Below, piece after piece: positions 51,519 through 60,593 of a stretch of DNA of 64,000 bases. The stretch comes from Streptomyces sp. CB01201. GTDB taxonomy: Bacteria; Actinomycetota; Actinomycetes; Streptomycetales; Streptomycetaceae. A program made the translations under genes and the position numbers. Position 1 is the first letter of the stretch. Each line of letters starts with the position of its first letter. Where the stretch lies: contig NZ_NNBJ01000005.1 in assembly GCF_002803085.1 (NCBI RefSeq), positions 297,698 to 361,697 on the forward strand. The letters are read 5' to 3'. Below the pieces are notes generated by a model. It was not told where the DNA came from. It worked only from the letters and a program-made list of their open reading frames with translations, and did not search any database.

Positions 51519-51772
51519 ACGGGTCTCCCGGTTGCGGGGAAGGAAAGGGGCAACGGGGGTTCTGAGACACCGCTCAGGGCAGGAAAACGGCCCTGGTCGT
51601 GAAGGGAGGACATCGCTCGGAGGCAGAGGTCACACCGGGACGCGCGACACGGAAGAGAGTGCGCGAAACGGTGTCTCAGGGGCCTCAGACGAGCAACGTC
51701 CTACTCCGATCGACGACAACAGGGCCAGGCACGAAGCTACGCCGCCGCCGAACGGTCGCGCAAACCATTTAA
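51519..51772 (-). promoter_or_regulatory. ABC-F promoter and attenuator-like leader
   Basis: On the minus strand, -35 TTGCGC (51763-51758) and -10 TAGCTT (51739-51734) are 18 bases apart, preceded by AT-rich TTAAATGG (51772-51765). This arrangement resembles WhiB7-type promoters. The leader contains a TTG-CTC-GTC-TGA mini-ORF, a 10-bp long-range inverted repeat (CTGAGACACC at 51679-51670 with GGTGTCTCAG at 51571-51562), and two local hairpins (CAGGGC arms 51595-51575; CTGAG/CTCAG 51577-51562) that overlap the second arm. GTTGC and GCAAC can pair next to the GGGAG RBS. Confidence 0.6.
51685..51696 (-). CDS. Three-codon leader ORF (Met-Leu-Val) before the ABC-F gene
   Basis: TTG CTC GTC TGA with a strong purine-rich ribosome site GGAGTAGGA ending 2 bases upstream. 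It ends 3 bases before the first arm of the long-range leader stem. Ribosome stalling here would free or mask that arm. Too short for similarity searches; inferred from position and RBS only. Confidence 0.4.
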   Translation of the reverse strand: MLV

Positions 51773-51989
51773 GGGCGACCCGGATGTGCAACGGCCGCGT
51801 GGGGGACGAGCGCGGGAGCGGGCGCGGAATCGCTGGGGCTCTTTGGGCCGCCGCCCACGGACGGCGCGGCTGCCGTGCGGGCGAGGTGGCGCGGCGCACC
51901 GCCGCGACCGGGCAGGAGCGGAGGCGGTGCGGAAGGGGCGGCGGCGGAGCCGGTTCTTGCGGGAGGACCGGTGAGGGGGCCGGGTTGGT

Positions 51990-52406
51990 TCAGCAGGCGT
52001 CGCGCAGCAGCGCGGCGAGGTCTCCGTCCAGGTCGAGGTGCTGGTGTTCGCGGCCGGTCGGGACCAGGTGCTGGGCGCGCTTGAGGAAGCGGCGCACTTC
52101 GGAGGTGCGTATGTGGACCATGGCGACGCCCTCGCGGGCGTGGAATTCGAGCACCGTGCGGTCGTATCCGTACGGCCGCACCCGGACGTCGCCCACCCCG
52201 GCGGCCGCCTCGACGCCCACTTCGAGCAGCTCGCGGGCGAACTCCCAGGAGACCTCGGTGCCTTCGAGGGTGGCCGGCGCGGGGAACGCCATGTGCACGG
52301 CGAAGGGATCCTCGGGGTCGTAGCGGAGCGTCGCGGGCACGGTTTCCATGCGCGGCGCGGACGCGATCAGGCGCACCTGGACGGGCTGCTCGATGACGGT
52401 GGACAA
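51990..52406 (-). CDS. SsgA-like protein (sporulation/cell-division regulator)
   Basis: A 138-residue SALP, a family confined to sporulating actinomycetes that controls septum site selection and wall remodelling. Conserved blocks: VPATLRYDPEDPFAVHMAFP, VSWEFARELLEVGVEAAAGV, GDVRVRPYGYDRTVLEFHAR, and EVRRFLKRAQHLVPTGREHQ then LDLDGDLAALL. The start is TTG 52406, with GGGAG upstream; no ATG precedes the conserved N-terminus in this frame. The paralogue (SsgB to SsgG types) is not assigned. A Crp-type site lies about 85 bases upstream. Confidence 0.92.
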   Translation of the reverse strand: MSTVIEQPVQVRLIASAPRMETVPATLRYDPEDPFAVHMAFPAPATLEGTEVSWEFARELLEVGVEAAAGVGDVRVRPYGYDRTVLEFHAREGVAMVHIRTSEVRRFLKRAQHLVPTGREHQHLDLDGDLAALLRDAC

Positions 52407-52489
52407 AGCCCAGCTCCCTCAACCTCGGGGGTTCTCTCCTGCCGCCCGGAAAGACGTCGAAATTCAGCGTTCCGTGCACCGGAGGTTCA

Positions 52490-52505
52490 CGTGACCTGTG
52501 TCACG
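52490..52505. promoter_or_regulatory. Putative Crp-binding site upstream of the SsgA-like gene
   Basis: CGTGAC-CTGT-GTCACG is a perfect inverted repeat and fits the Streptomyces Crp pattern GTG-N6-GNCAC as I remember it. It lies 84 bases before the TTG start of the SsgA-like gene, within a 405-base divergent region that holds no gene. No other strong motif is visible in that region. Confidence 0.5.
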
Positions 52506-52811
52506 GCCCGGGCGGCGGATTCGGCGCACCATCCGGATTGCTCGTAACAGGTCTGGTTCCCGGTCTCACGGCAGCCACACGGCCGCACGTCCGTCTCTTC
52601 CGGCTCGATTCTTTCGGTCGCCGGGGGTCGGTTCGGCTCGCTCCGGGCGGGTTCGAGGGCTTCCATCCGATTCGGCCCGACTCGGTAGCGGTGCTGTACG
52701 CGGCGACGGATGCGCGGTGCGCCCCGCCTACGTCTCGGAGCCGGGCGCTCGGGAACCCGTGACGTAGGCACCCTGGACGGGCGGGGCGGGCTGGGGCTAG
52801 CTTCCGACGCC

Positions 52812-53951
52812 ATGAGGTCCATGGGGAAGACGAGACGCGTGCTGGCGGCGGGGCTGGGCGGGTTGGTGCTCGCGGCGGCGATGACCGCGCCGGCCCAGGC
52901 GCAAGGGCAAGGACAGCGGCAGGGGCAGGGGCAGGGGCACGGCGCGGTGGCGTGGCAGGTGAAGGACACCGGGACCGACGCCCGATTCCGGGGACTCGCG
53001 GCGGTGAGCCGGTCGACCGCCTGGGTGGCGGGCACCAAGGGGACGGTCCTGAAGACCTCCGACGGCGGCCGCACCTGGAAGAACGTGTCGCCGCCCGGCG
53101 CGGAGGGCCTGGAGTTCCGGGACGTCGAGGCCTTCGACGGGCGGCGCGCGGTGGTCCTCGCGATCGGCGAGGGCGAGGCGTCCCGGGTCTATCGCACCGA
53201 GGACGGCGGGGCCACTTGGAGCGAATCGTTCCGCAACACCGACCCGAAGGCGTTCTACGACTGTCTGGCCTTCTTCGACCCGCGGCACGGCCTGGCGGTG
53301 AGCGACCCCGTCGACGGCAAGTACCGCATCCTGTCCACCGCGGACGGCGGCCGCTCCTGGAAGGTCCTGCCGAACCGGGGGATGCCGGCCGCCCTGCCGG
53401 GCGAGGCGGGGTTCGCCGCGAGCGGCCAGTGTCTGGTCACGTCCGGGTCGCGCGACGTCTGGCTTGCGACCGGGGGCGGCGCGACCGGCCGCGTCCTGCA
53501 CTCCGATGACCGCGGGCTCACCTGGACCGCCGCCGAGTCCACCCTTCCCGCCGGTGACCCGGCCCGCGGGGTGTTCGGCCTCGCCTTCCGCGACCGTACG
53601 CACGGGCTCGCGGTCGGCGGCGACTACCGGGCGGACCAGCCGTCGCCCAGGGCCGCCGCCGTCTCGGGCGACGGCGGCCGCACCTGGCGCCCGTCGGCCG
53701 CCCCGGTCGCCGCCTACCGCTCGGGCGTCGCCTGGCTGCCGCACTCCCGCTCGGCCGCGCTCGCCGTCGGGCCGACCGGCACGGACCTGACCCGCGACGG
53801 GGGCCGCACCTGGCGGACCGTGGACACCGGTTCCTTCGACACCGTCGACTGCACGGGCGACGGCGCGTGCTGGGCGGCGGGGGAGCGGGGCCGGGTGGCC
53901 CGACTGGGGCCGCCTTCCTCGCCGGCCTCGCCTTCCCCTTCGGCCGACTAG
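52812..53951 (+). CDS. Exported BNR/YCF48-like beta-propeller protein
   Basis: A 379-residue secreted protein. The signal peptide is VLAAGLGGLVLAAAMTAPAQ (cleavage near AQA), followed by a Gln/Gly repeat tract (QGQGQRQGQGQGHG). The mature part is a beta-propeller with at least five BNR/Asp-box turns: SDGGRTWK, EDGGATWS, ADGGRSWK, DDRGLTWT, GDGGRTWR and RDGGRTWR. These resemble YCF48/Hcf136-type or sialidase-like propellers, but no catalytic residues of sialidases are evident. ATG 52812. It probably binds a wall or glycan partner. Its stop shares three bases (CTAG) with the convergent YciI gene. Confidence 0.85.
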   Translation: MRSMGKTRRVLAAGLGGLVLAAAMTAPAQAQGQGQRQGQGQGHGAVAWQVKDTGTDARFRGLAAVSRSTAWVAGTKGTVLKTSDGGRTWKNVSPPGAEGLEFRDVEAFDGRRAVVLAIGEGEASRVYRTEDGGATWSESFRNTDPKAFYDCLAFFDPRHGLAVSDPVDGKYRILSTADGGRSWKVLPNRGMPAALPGEAGFAASGQCLVTSGSRDVWLATGGGATGRVLHSDDRGLTWTAAESTLPAGDPARGVFGLAFRDRTHGLAVGGDYRADQPSPRAAAVSGDGGRTWRPSAAPVAAYRSGVAWLPHSRSAALAVGPTGTDLTRDGGRTWRTVDTGSFDTVDCTGDGACWAAGERGRVARLGPPSSPASPSPSAD

Positions 53952-54247
53952 TTGCCCAACTGCTGCTGGAACGCGCCGAGTTGAGGTGCCACCTTGGTCG
54001 CGCGGAACTCGGTGATCCGATAGGTGCAGAGCTGGTTGACGAGGAAGGGGTCGCTCGCGACGAGGCGCTCGATCGCCGCGCGATCGTCCCCGACCGCCAG
54101 GATGATCCCGCCGTCGCGCGGCTCCTTGCGCCCGGAGGCGATGAAGGTGCCCGCGCCGTACTGGGCGTCCAGCCAGGCGACGTGGTCGGCGAGGGAGGCG
54201 TCGATGCGGTGGAGGGGGGCGGTGTAGGTCAGCTCCAGTACGAACAT
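53948..54247 (-). CDS. YciI family protein
   Basis: A 99-residue protein of the YciI fold (ferredoxin-like dimer). The active-site-like His/Asp pair lies in APLHRIDASLADHVAWLDAQ, followed by GTFIASGRKEPRDGGIILAV and the family segment DPFLVNQLCTYRITEF. Members are small enzymes or binding proteins; the role here is unknown. ATG 54247 was chosen because the family N-terminus (MFVLELTYTAP) begins there. The stop codon overlaps the propeller gene's stop on the other strand. Confidence 0.9.
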   Translation of the reverse strand: MFVLELTYTAPLHRIDASLADHVAWLDAQYGAGTFIASGRKEPRDGGIILAVGDDRAAIERLVASDPFLVNQLCTYRITEFRATKVAPQLGAFQQQLGN

Positions 54248-54321
54248 GATCGCCAGGCTAGCCCTCCCCGGCGGGTGGCCCCCTGGGGGGGGCTTCCGCG
54301 TGTGGATCGGCGGCTGCGCTT

Positions 54322-54609
54322 GTCGCGTGCGGATCGTGGAGGGGTGCTCGCGCAGTTCCCCGCGCCCCTGGACGTGTGGGGTGGGGTGGGCCGGGGTCGA
54401 ATCGGTCGCGTCCACGTCGGGGCTGGAGCAACTGGGCGTCTGCTGCTGGTCCGGGCCGGTGTTGGTGCTGGTGGGGGGGCGGGGAACTGCGCGATCGGCC
54501 ATGCACGGTCTGCGGACGAGTAGTGCTCCCCTGTGGGGCTTTCGCTTCCGCGTGCGGTGTGTCGCGTGCGGATCGTGGAGGGTTGCTCGCGCAGTTCCCC
54601 GCGCCCCTG
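54322..54609. repeat. Streptomyces intergenic repeat element (49-bp direct copies plus inverted copy)
   Basis: A 49-base unit ending in GCAGTTCCCCGCGCCCCTG occurs at 54322-54370 and 54561-54609 with one mismatch. Its core CGCGCAGTTCCCCGC (54349-54363) is also present inverted as GCGGGGAACTGCGCG at 54479-54493, so the first copy can form a 15-bp stem with it. The element fills the 437-base gap between the YciI and endonuclease V genes. A related CGGTTCCCCGCGCCCCT occurs at about 62838-62854. Confidence 0.8.
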
Positions 54610-54684
54610 TAGGGCGCCCGGCGTCGGAGTGGTCCGGCCCCGTGGCGGAGCCGCGCACGGCGGGGTGGCCTACGCTGAGGCGTC

Positions 54685-55398
54685 ATGGAGATCATCACGG
54701 GGGTTCCGGACGGGTGGCCCCGCGACGAGGAGGCCGCGCTCGCCGTGCAGGACGAACTGCGCGGCAGGGTCGTGCTCGACGAGCCCGGGCCCGCGCCCGG
54801 CACGGGGCTCGTCACCGGTGTGGACGTCGCCTACGACGACGAGCGCGACCTGGTCGTGGCGGCCGCCGTCGTGCTGGACGCGGTGACCCTGGAGGTCGTC
54901 GAGGAGGCCACCGCCGTGGGCAGGGTGGCCTTCCCCTACGTGCCGGGACTGCTCGCGTTCCGCGAGATCCCCACCGTGCTCGCCGCCCTGGAGCGGCTCG
55001 ACTCCGGTCCGGGGACGGTGGTTTGCGACGGGTACGGGCTCGCCCACCCCCGCCGCTTCGGCCTGGCGAGCCACCTCGGCGTGCTCACCGGGCTTCCCGT
55101 CATCGGCGTCGCGAAGAACCCGTTCACCTTCACCTACGACCAGCCGGGCCCCCGCCGCGGCGACAACTCCCCGCTGCTGGCCGACGACGGCACCGAGGTC
55201 GGCCGTGCGCTGCGCACGCAGGACGCGACGAAGCCCGTCTTCGTGTCGGTCGGCCACCGGGTGAGCCTGGAAGGGGCCTGCGCCCACACCCTCGGGCTCG
55301 CCCGGCGCTACCGCCTCCCCGAGTCCACCCGGCACGCCGATTCGCTGTGCCGCCGGGCACTCAAAGAGGCCCAAGAGGCCCAAGAGACCACGGGCTGA
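54685..55398 (+). CDS. nfi: Endonuclease V (deoxyinosine 3'-endonuclease)
   Basis: A 237-residue repair nuclease that nicks DNA one base 3' to deoxyinosine. The metal-binding aspartate lies in VTGVDVAYDDERD, followed by FPYVPGLLAFREIPTVLAAL (catalytic Glu in FRE), VVCDGYGLAHPRRFGLASHL (DG-G-AHPR-GLASH, the family signature) and GVAKNPF. The lysine in VAKN follows the usual site, with Asn where most enzymes have Ser. ATG 54685. Monocistronic; it converges on the enoyl-reductase-like gene over a short hairpin. Confidence 0.94.
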   Translation: MEIITGVPDGWPRDEEAALAVQDELRGRVVLDEPGPAPGTGLVTGVDVAYDDERDLVVAAAVVLDAVTLEVVEEATAVGRVAFPYVPGLLAFREIPTVLAALERLDSGPGTVVCDGYGLAHPRRFGLASHLGVLTGLPVIGVAKNPFTFTYDQPGPRRGDNSPLLADDGTEVGRALRTQDATKPVFVSVGHRVSLEGACAHTLGLARRYRLPESTRHADSLCRRALKEAQEAQETTG

Positions 55399-55406
55399 GG
55401 CCAGTT

Positions 55407-55425
55407 GGGTACCGGCGGGGTACCC
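55407..55425. terminator. Short hairpin between convergent nfi and Rossmann-protein genes
   Basis: A 7-bp perfect inverted repeat GGGTACC / GGTACCC with a 5-base loop starts 9 bases after the nfi stop. It is small and less certain than the other terminators. Confidence 0.5.
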
Positions 55426-55468
55426 GGCCGGGACGGCGGCGGGGGGCCGATCGGGCGTGCCGCGGCAC

Positions 55469-56650
55469 TCAGCGGGTGTCGGCCACCCGGAAGCGCATCC
55501 CGGCCGCGCGCAGCCGCTCGGTCAGGGCGGGGCCCATCGCGGTGGCGGGCGTCAACTGGCCCGTCAGCTGCGGCAGTTCGTCGAAGGCGAGGCTGAGCGC
55601 TCCCTCGGCGAGGATCTTGGCCGTCTCGTCGTAGCCGGGGTCGCCGCCCGACACCTCGGTGAAGACCCGCCGTCCACCGCCCTCGCCGACGAAGCGGACC
55701 GTGAACCAGCTGCGCCGGCGCCGCGCCTCGTCCGGCCCGTTGCCCGCCTCGTAACGCCCCATCAACCACGCGCGCGCAGGCGGCAGTTGGGTGACCGCGG
55801 CGACGGCGCCCACCGCCGCCACCCCGCCGATCGCCACCGGAAGGTGCTTGACCGCGGCGAAGTGCCGGTAGCGGAAGTCCGGCCCGTAGCGGTCGTCCGC
55901 GGTCGCCGACCGGGCGATGATCTGCGGGTCGATCGTGGGCATGGGCAGCGCCCAGGTGCCGGTCTCCTTGCTGAAGTGCGGGGCGCCGAGCGGCGCGCGG
56001 GCGCGCCGGCCCACCAGCCGCGGCTCGTGCAGCCGGCGCTCGCGGGCGGCCCGCGCGGTCTGCGCGCCCCGGCCCAGCGCGGTCAGCGCGGAGGCCAGTG
56101 TGCCGCCGGAGAACATCGCGTTGGTGCGTACGAAGCCGTCGACCCGCAGCGGCACCCCGGCCGGGAGCTGCCCCACGGTGAACTGGACCCCCAGGTCGTG
56201 CGGCACCGAGTCGAAGCCGCAGGCGTGCACCAGGCGCGCCCCGCGCTCGCGGGCCCGCGCGTCATGGCGTACGTACATCGTGTCCACGAACTCCGGCTCG
56301 CCGGTCAGGTCGAGATAGTCCGTACCCGCGTCGGCGCACGCCTCGACCAGGCCCTCGCCGTACCAGACATAGGGGCCGACGGTGGTGGCCACCACGCGCG
56401 CCGACCCGGCGAGCGCGCGCAGCGAGGCGGGGTCGGTCGAGTCGGCGGTGAGCAGGGACAGCGTGGCGCAGGCCGGGTTGAGTTCCGCCAGGCGCTCGCG
56501 CAGCCGCTCCAGCTTGGTGGGGTTGCGGCCCGCGATCGCCCACCGGCAGCCCTCGGGCGCGTGGGTCGCGAGATATTGGGCGGTCAGCGCTCCGACGAAG
56601 CCCGTCGCGCCGAACAGCACGATGTCGTAAGTGCGCTTCGAGGGTTCCAC
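55469..56650 (-). CDS. Saccharopine-dehydrogenase-like / trans-acting enoyl reductase family protein
   Basis: A 393-residue Rossmann-fold protein. The NAD(P) motif is YDIVLFGATGFVGALTAQYL, followed by RWAIAGRNPTKLERLRERLA, ARVVATTVGPYVWYGEGLVE, the family core CADAGTDYLDLTGEPEFVDT and HACGFDSVPHDLGVQF. These match the trans-acting enoyl reductases and saccharopine-dehydrogenase-like proteins of actinobacteria. GTG 56650 has GGAGG 9 bases upstream; an earlier start would add unrelated sequence. It is divergent from the fatty-acid oxidation operon, with 249 bases between. The substrate is probably an acyl or polyketide chain; the name is by family only. Confidence 0.88.
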   Translation of the reverse strand: MEPSKRTYDIVLFGATGFVGALTAQYLATHAPEGCRWAIAGRNPTKLERLRERLAELNPACATLSLLTADSTDPASLRALAGSARVVATTVGPYVWYGEGLVEACADAGTDYLDLTGEPEFVDTMYVRHDARARERGARLVHACGFDSVPHDLGVQFTVGQLPAGVPLRVDGFVRTNAMFSGGTLASALTALGRGAQTARAARERRLHEPRLVGRRARAPLGAPHFSKETGTWALPMPTIDPQIIARSATADDRYGPDFRYRHFAAVKHLPVAIGGVAAVGAVAAVTQLPPARAWLMGRYEAGNGPDEARRRRSWFTVRFVGEGGGRRVFTEVSGGDPGYDETAKILAEGALSLAFDELPQLTGQLTPATAMGPALTERLRAAGMRFRVADTR

Positions 56651-56861
56651 CGTGTGCCTCCGCGGGTCCGCTGCCGGGTGCTGCCGTCGGCCGATGCCGG
56701 GTTGTGAGGCTAGCGTGCGGCCCCCGCCGACGACACCTGGACCATCGGCCGTCAGGGGCAAGCCCGGCGTATCGGGGCAACCGGCGGCGCGGCGTCACGC
56801 GCACCTGCTGAGCGGTTGCTCATGGGGGCTTGTGCGGAGTGGAACGTGTTCTTAGCATCAT

Positions 56862-56874
56862 TGATGTTACATCA
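56862..56874 (+). promoter_or_regulatory. Palindrome TGATGT-T-ACATCA upstream of the fatty-acid oxidation operon
   Basis: A 13-base perfect inverted repeat centred 32 bases before the CoA-transferase start, in a short AT-rich island (TTAGCATCATTGATGTTACA). It is a good candidate operator for a regulator of this operon. The MerR gene at its far end is one candidate, though MerR sites usually lie within the promoter spacer. Confidence 0.5.
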
Positions 56875-56899
56875 GTTGTGTCACAGTGCTGGGGGCTTG

Positions 56900-58048
56900 A
56901 TGACAGCGACAGGAACCGGCCCGCTCGCCGGGGTGCGCGTGGTCGAGCTGGCGGGCATCGGGCCGGGCCCGTTCGCCGCCATGCTCCTCGCCGACCTCGG
57001 CGCCGACGTGGTGCGGGTGGACCGCCCGGGCGGTGCCGGACTCGGCATCGACCCGGCGTACGACCTGACCAACCGCAACAAGCGCTCCGTGATCGTCGAC
57101 CTCAAGGCGCCCGAGGGGCCCGGCCTGGTCCTCGACCTCGTGGAGCGGGCCGACATCCTCATCGAGGGCTACCGGCCCGGCGTCGCCGAGCGCCTCGGCG
57201 TCGGGCCCGAGCCGTGCCTGGGCCGCAATCCCCGGCTCGTCTACGGGCGGATGACCGGCTGGGGTCAGGAGGGCCCGCTCGCCCAGCGGGCCGGGCACGA
57301 CATCGCGTACATCGCGATCACCGGCACCCTCGGCATGATCGGCGGCGCCGACGGCGGCCCGGTCGTGCCGGCCAACCTCGTCGGCGACTACGCGGGCGGC
57401 TCGCTCTACCTGGTCATCGGCGTCCTCGCCGCCCTCCAGCACGCGCGCGGCGGGGGAGCGGGCCAGGTCGTGGACGCGGCGATCGTCGACGGGACCGCCC
57501 ACCTCGCCACGATGATCCACGGCATGCTGGCGGCCGGCGGCTGGCAGGACCGGCGCGGCGCCAACCTCCTCGACGGCGGCTGCCCCTTCTACGGCACCTA
57601 CGAGACCTCCGACGGCCAGTACATGGCGGTCGGCTCCCTTGAGCAGCGGTTCTACGACGAGTTCACCGGCCTGCTCGGCATCCAGGAGGTGGCCCCCGCA
57701 CGCAAGGACCTGGCCCGCTGGCCGGAGCTGCGCACCGTCATCGCCGAGCGGTTCCGCACCAGGACCCGCGAGGAGTGGACGGCCGTCTTCGAGGGCTCGG
57801 ACGCCTGTGTCGCGCCCGTCCTGTCCCTCAAGGAGGCGCCGCAGCACCCGCACCTGGCGGCCCGCGCGACCTTCACCGCGCACGGCGGCACGACCCAGCC
57901 CGCCCCGGCGCCCCGCTTCTCCGCCACCCCCGGATCCATCCACCGGCCCCCCGCGCTGCCGGGCGCCGACACGGCGGACGTGGCCCGCGACTGGGACCTG
58001 CCGGAGCTCGCCCCGGGCCCGGCGTCGACTCCCGTACAGGAGGCTTGA
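56900..58048 (+). CDS. CaiB/BaiF family III CoA transferase
   Basis: A 382-residue class III CoA transferase (formyl-CoA transferase/alpha-methylacyl-CoA racemase group). N-terminal block LAGVRVVELAGIGPGPFAAM, then ADLGADVVRVDRPGG, DLTNRNKRSVIVDLKAPEG, the GTLGMIGGADGGPVVPANLV region with the catalytic aspartate in VGDYAGGSLYLV, and GGCPFYGTYETSDGQYMAVG. The VDRPGG and IHGMLAAGGW segments favour the racemase subgroup. ATG 56900 has GGGGG upstream and begins the family N-terminus. It leads the fatty-acid operon, with one base between its stop and the TTG of the dehydrogenase. Confidence 0.9.
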   Translation: MTATGTGPLAGVRVVELAGIGPGPFAAMLLADLGADVVRVDRPGGAGLGIDPAYDLTNRNKRSVIVDLKAPEGPGLVLDLVERADILIEGYRPGVAERLGVGPEPCLGRNPRLVYGRMTGWGQEGPLAQRAGHDIAYIAITGTLGMIGGADGGPVVPANLVGDYAGGSLYLVIGVLAALQHARGGGAGQVVDAAIVDGTAHLATMIHGMLAAGGWQDRRGANLLDGGCPFYGTYETSDGQYMAVGSLEQRFYDEFTGLLGIQEVAPARKDLARWPELRTVIAERFRTRTREEWTAVFEGSDACVAPVLSLKEAPQHPHLAARATFTAHGGTTQPAPAPRFSATPGSIHRPPALPGADTADVARDWDLPELAPGPASTPVQEA

Positions 58049-58049
58049 G

Positions 58050-59192
58050 TTGAAACGGCAGATCTTCAGCGCCGAACACGAGGCGTTCCGCGAGACCGTC
58101 CGTACCTTCCTCGCCAAGGAGGTCCTGCCGCACTACGAGCAGTGGGAGAAGGACGGCATCGTCTCGCGGCAGGCGTGGCTGGCCGCCGGCAAGCAGGGGC
58201 TGCTCGGGCTCGCGGTGCCCGAGGAGTACGGGGGCGGTGGACAGGACGACTTCCGCTACAGCGCCGTCCTCGCCGAGGAGTTCACCCGCGCCGGGGCCGC
58301 CGGGCTCGCGCTCGGCCTGCACAACGACATCGTCGGGCCCTACTTGACCGGGCTCGCCACCGAGGAGCAGAAGCGGCGCTGGCTGCCCGGCTTCTGCGAC
58401 GGCTCGCTGATCACCGCCATCGCGATGACCGAACCGGGCGCGGGCTCCGACCTCCAGGGCATCCGCACCACCGCCGAGGACAGGGGCGACCACTGGCTCC
58501 TGAACGGCTCCAAGACGTTCATCTCCAACGGCATCCTCGCCGACCTGGTCGTGGTGGTCGCCAGGACGACCCCCGAGGGCGGTGCGAAGGGCCTGTCCCT
58601 CATCGTCGTCGAGCGCGGCGCCGAGGGCTTCGAGCGCGGCCGCAACCTCGACAAGATCGGGCAGAAGTCGCAGGACACGGCCGAGTTGTTCTTCCACGAC
58701 GTACGCGTCCCGAAGGACAATCTCCTCGGCGAGCTCAACGGCGCCTTCATCCATCTGATGACCAACCTCGCACAGGAGCGGATGGGCATCGCGGTCGCCG
58801 GAATCGCCGCCGCCGAACACCTCCTGGAGATCACCACGAGTTACGTCAAGGAGCGCGAGGCCTTCGGCCGGCCGCTGTCCAAGCTCCAGCACATCCGGTT
58901 CGAGATCGCCGAGATGGCCACCGAGTGCGCCGTCACCCGCACCTTCCTCGACCGCTGCATCGTCGATCACGCGGCCGGGGAACTGGACGCGGTCCATGCC
59001 TCGATGGCCAAGTGGTGGGCCACCGAACTGCAAAAGCGCGTCGCCGACCGATGCCTCCAACTCCACGGCGGATACGGCTACATGACCGAGTACCGGGTGG
59101 CCAAGGCCTTCACCGACGGCCGCATCCAGACGATCTACGGCGGTACGACCGAGATCATGAAGGAGATCATCGGCCGTTCCCTGCTCGGCTGA
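58050..59192 (+). CDS. Acyl-CoA dehydrogenase
   Basis: A 380-residue FAD-dependent acyl-CoA dehydrogenase catalysing the first step of beta-oxidation. Signature 1 is AMTEPGAGSDLQGIRTTAED; signature 2 is LHGGYGYMTEYRVAKAFTDG followed by the C-terminal catalytic glutamate (GGTTEIMKEIIGRSLL). TTG 58050 lies one base after the CoA-transferase stop and has AGGAGG inside the end of that gene, so the start is well supported. Chain-length preference is not predictable by eye; the QKSQDTAELFFHDVRVP loop is common in long-chain acyl-CoA dehydrogenases. Confidence 0.94.
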   Translation: MKRQIFSAEHEAFRETVRTFLAKEVLPHYEQWEKDGIVSRQAWLAAGKQGLLGLAVPEEYGGGGQDDFRYSAVLAEEFTRAGAAGLALGLHNDIVGPYLTGLATEEQKRRWLPGFCDGSLITAIAMTEPGAGSDLQGIRTTAEDRGDHWLLNGSKTFISNGILADLVVVVARTTPEGGAKGLSLIVVERGAEGFERGRNLDKIGQKSQDTAELFFHDVRVPKDNLLGELNGAFIHLMTNLAQERMGIAVAGIAAAEHLLEITTSYVKEREAFGRPLSKLQHIRFEIAEMATECAVTRTFLDRCIVDHAAGELDAVHASMAKWWATELQKRVADRCLQLHGGYGYMTEYRVAKAFTDGRIQTIYGGTTEIMKEIIGRSLLG

Positions 59193-59318
59193 TCCCGGCC
59201 TTCCCTCCCTCGTCCGTTCCGGCCGTTCCGCTCGGCCGTTCCTCCTCGGCCGACGCCACGCGGCCCCCGCCGCCGACCCCCGATCCCCGGAACCACCCTC
59301 ATCCGAAAGGCCCCGACG

Positions 59319-60533
<1,215 letters not shown>

Positions 60534-60593
60534 CCGTCCTGTTCCGGCATCGCCTCATACGGACCCATACGGACCCACACGGAGAATTCAGCA

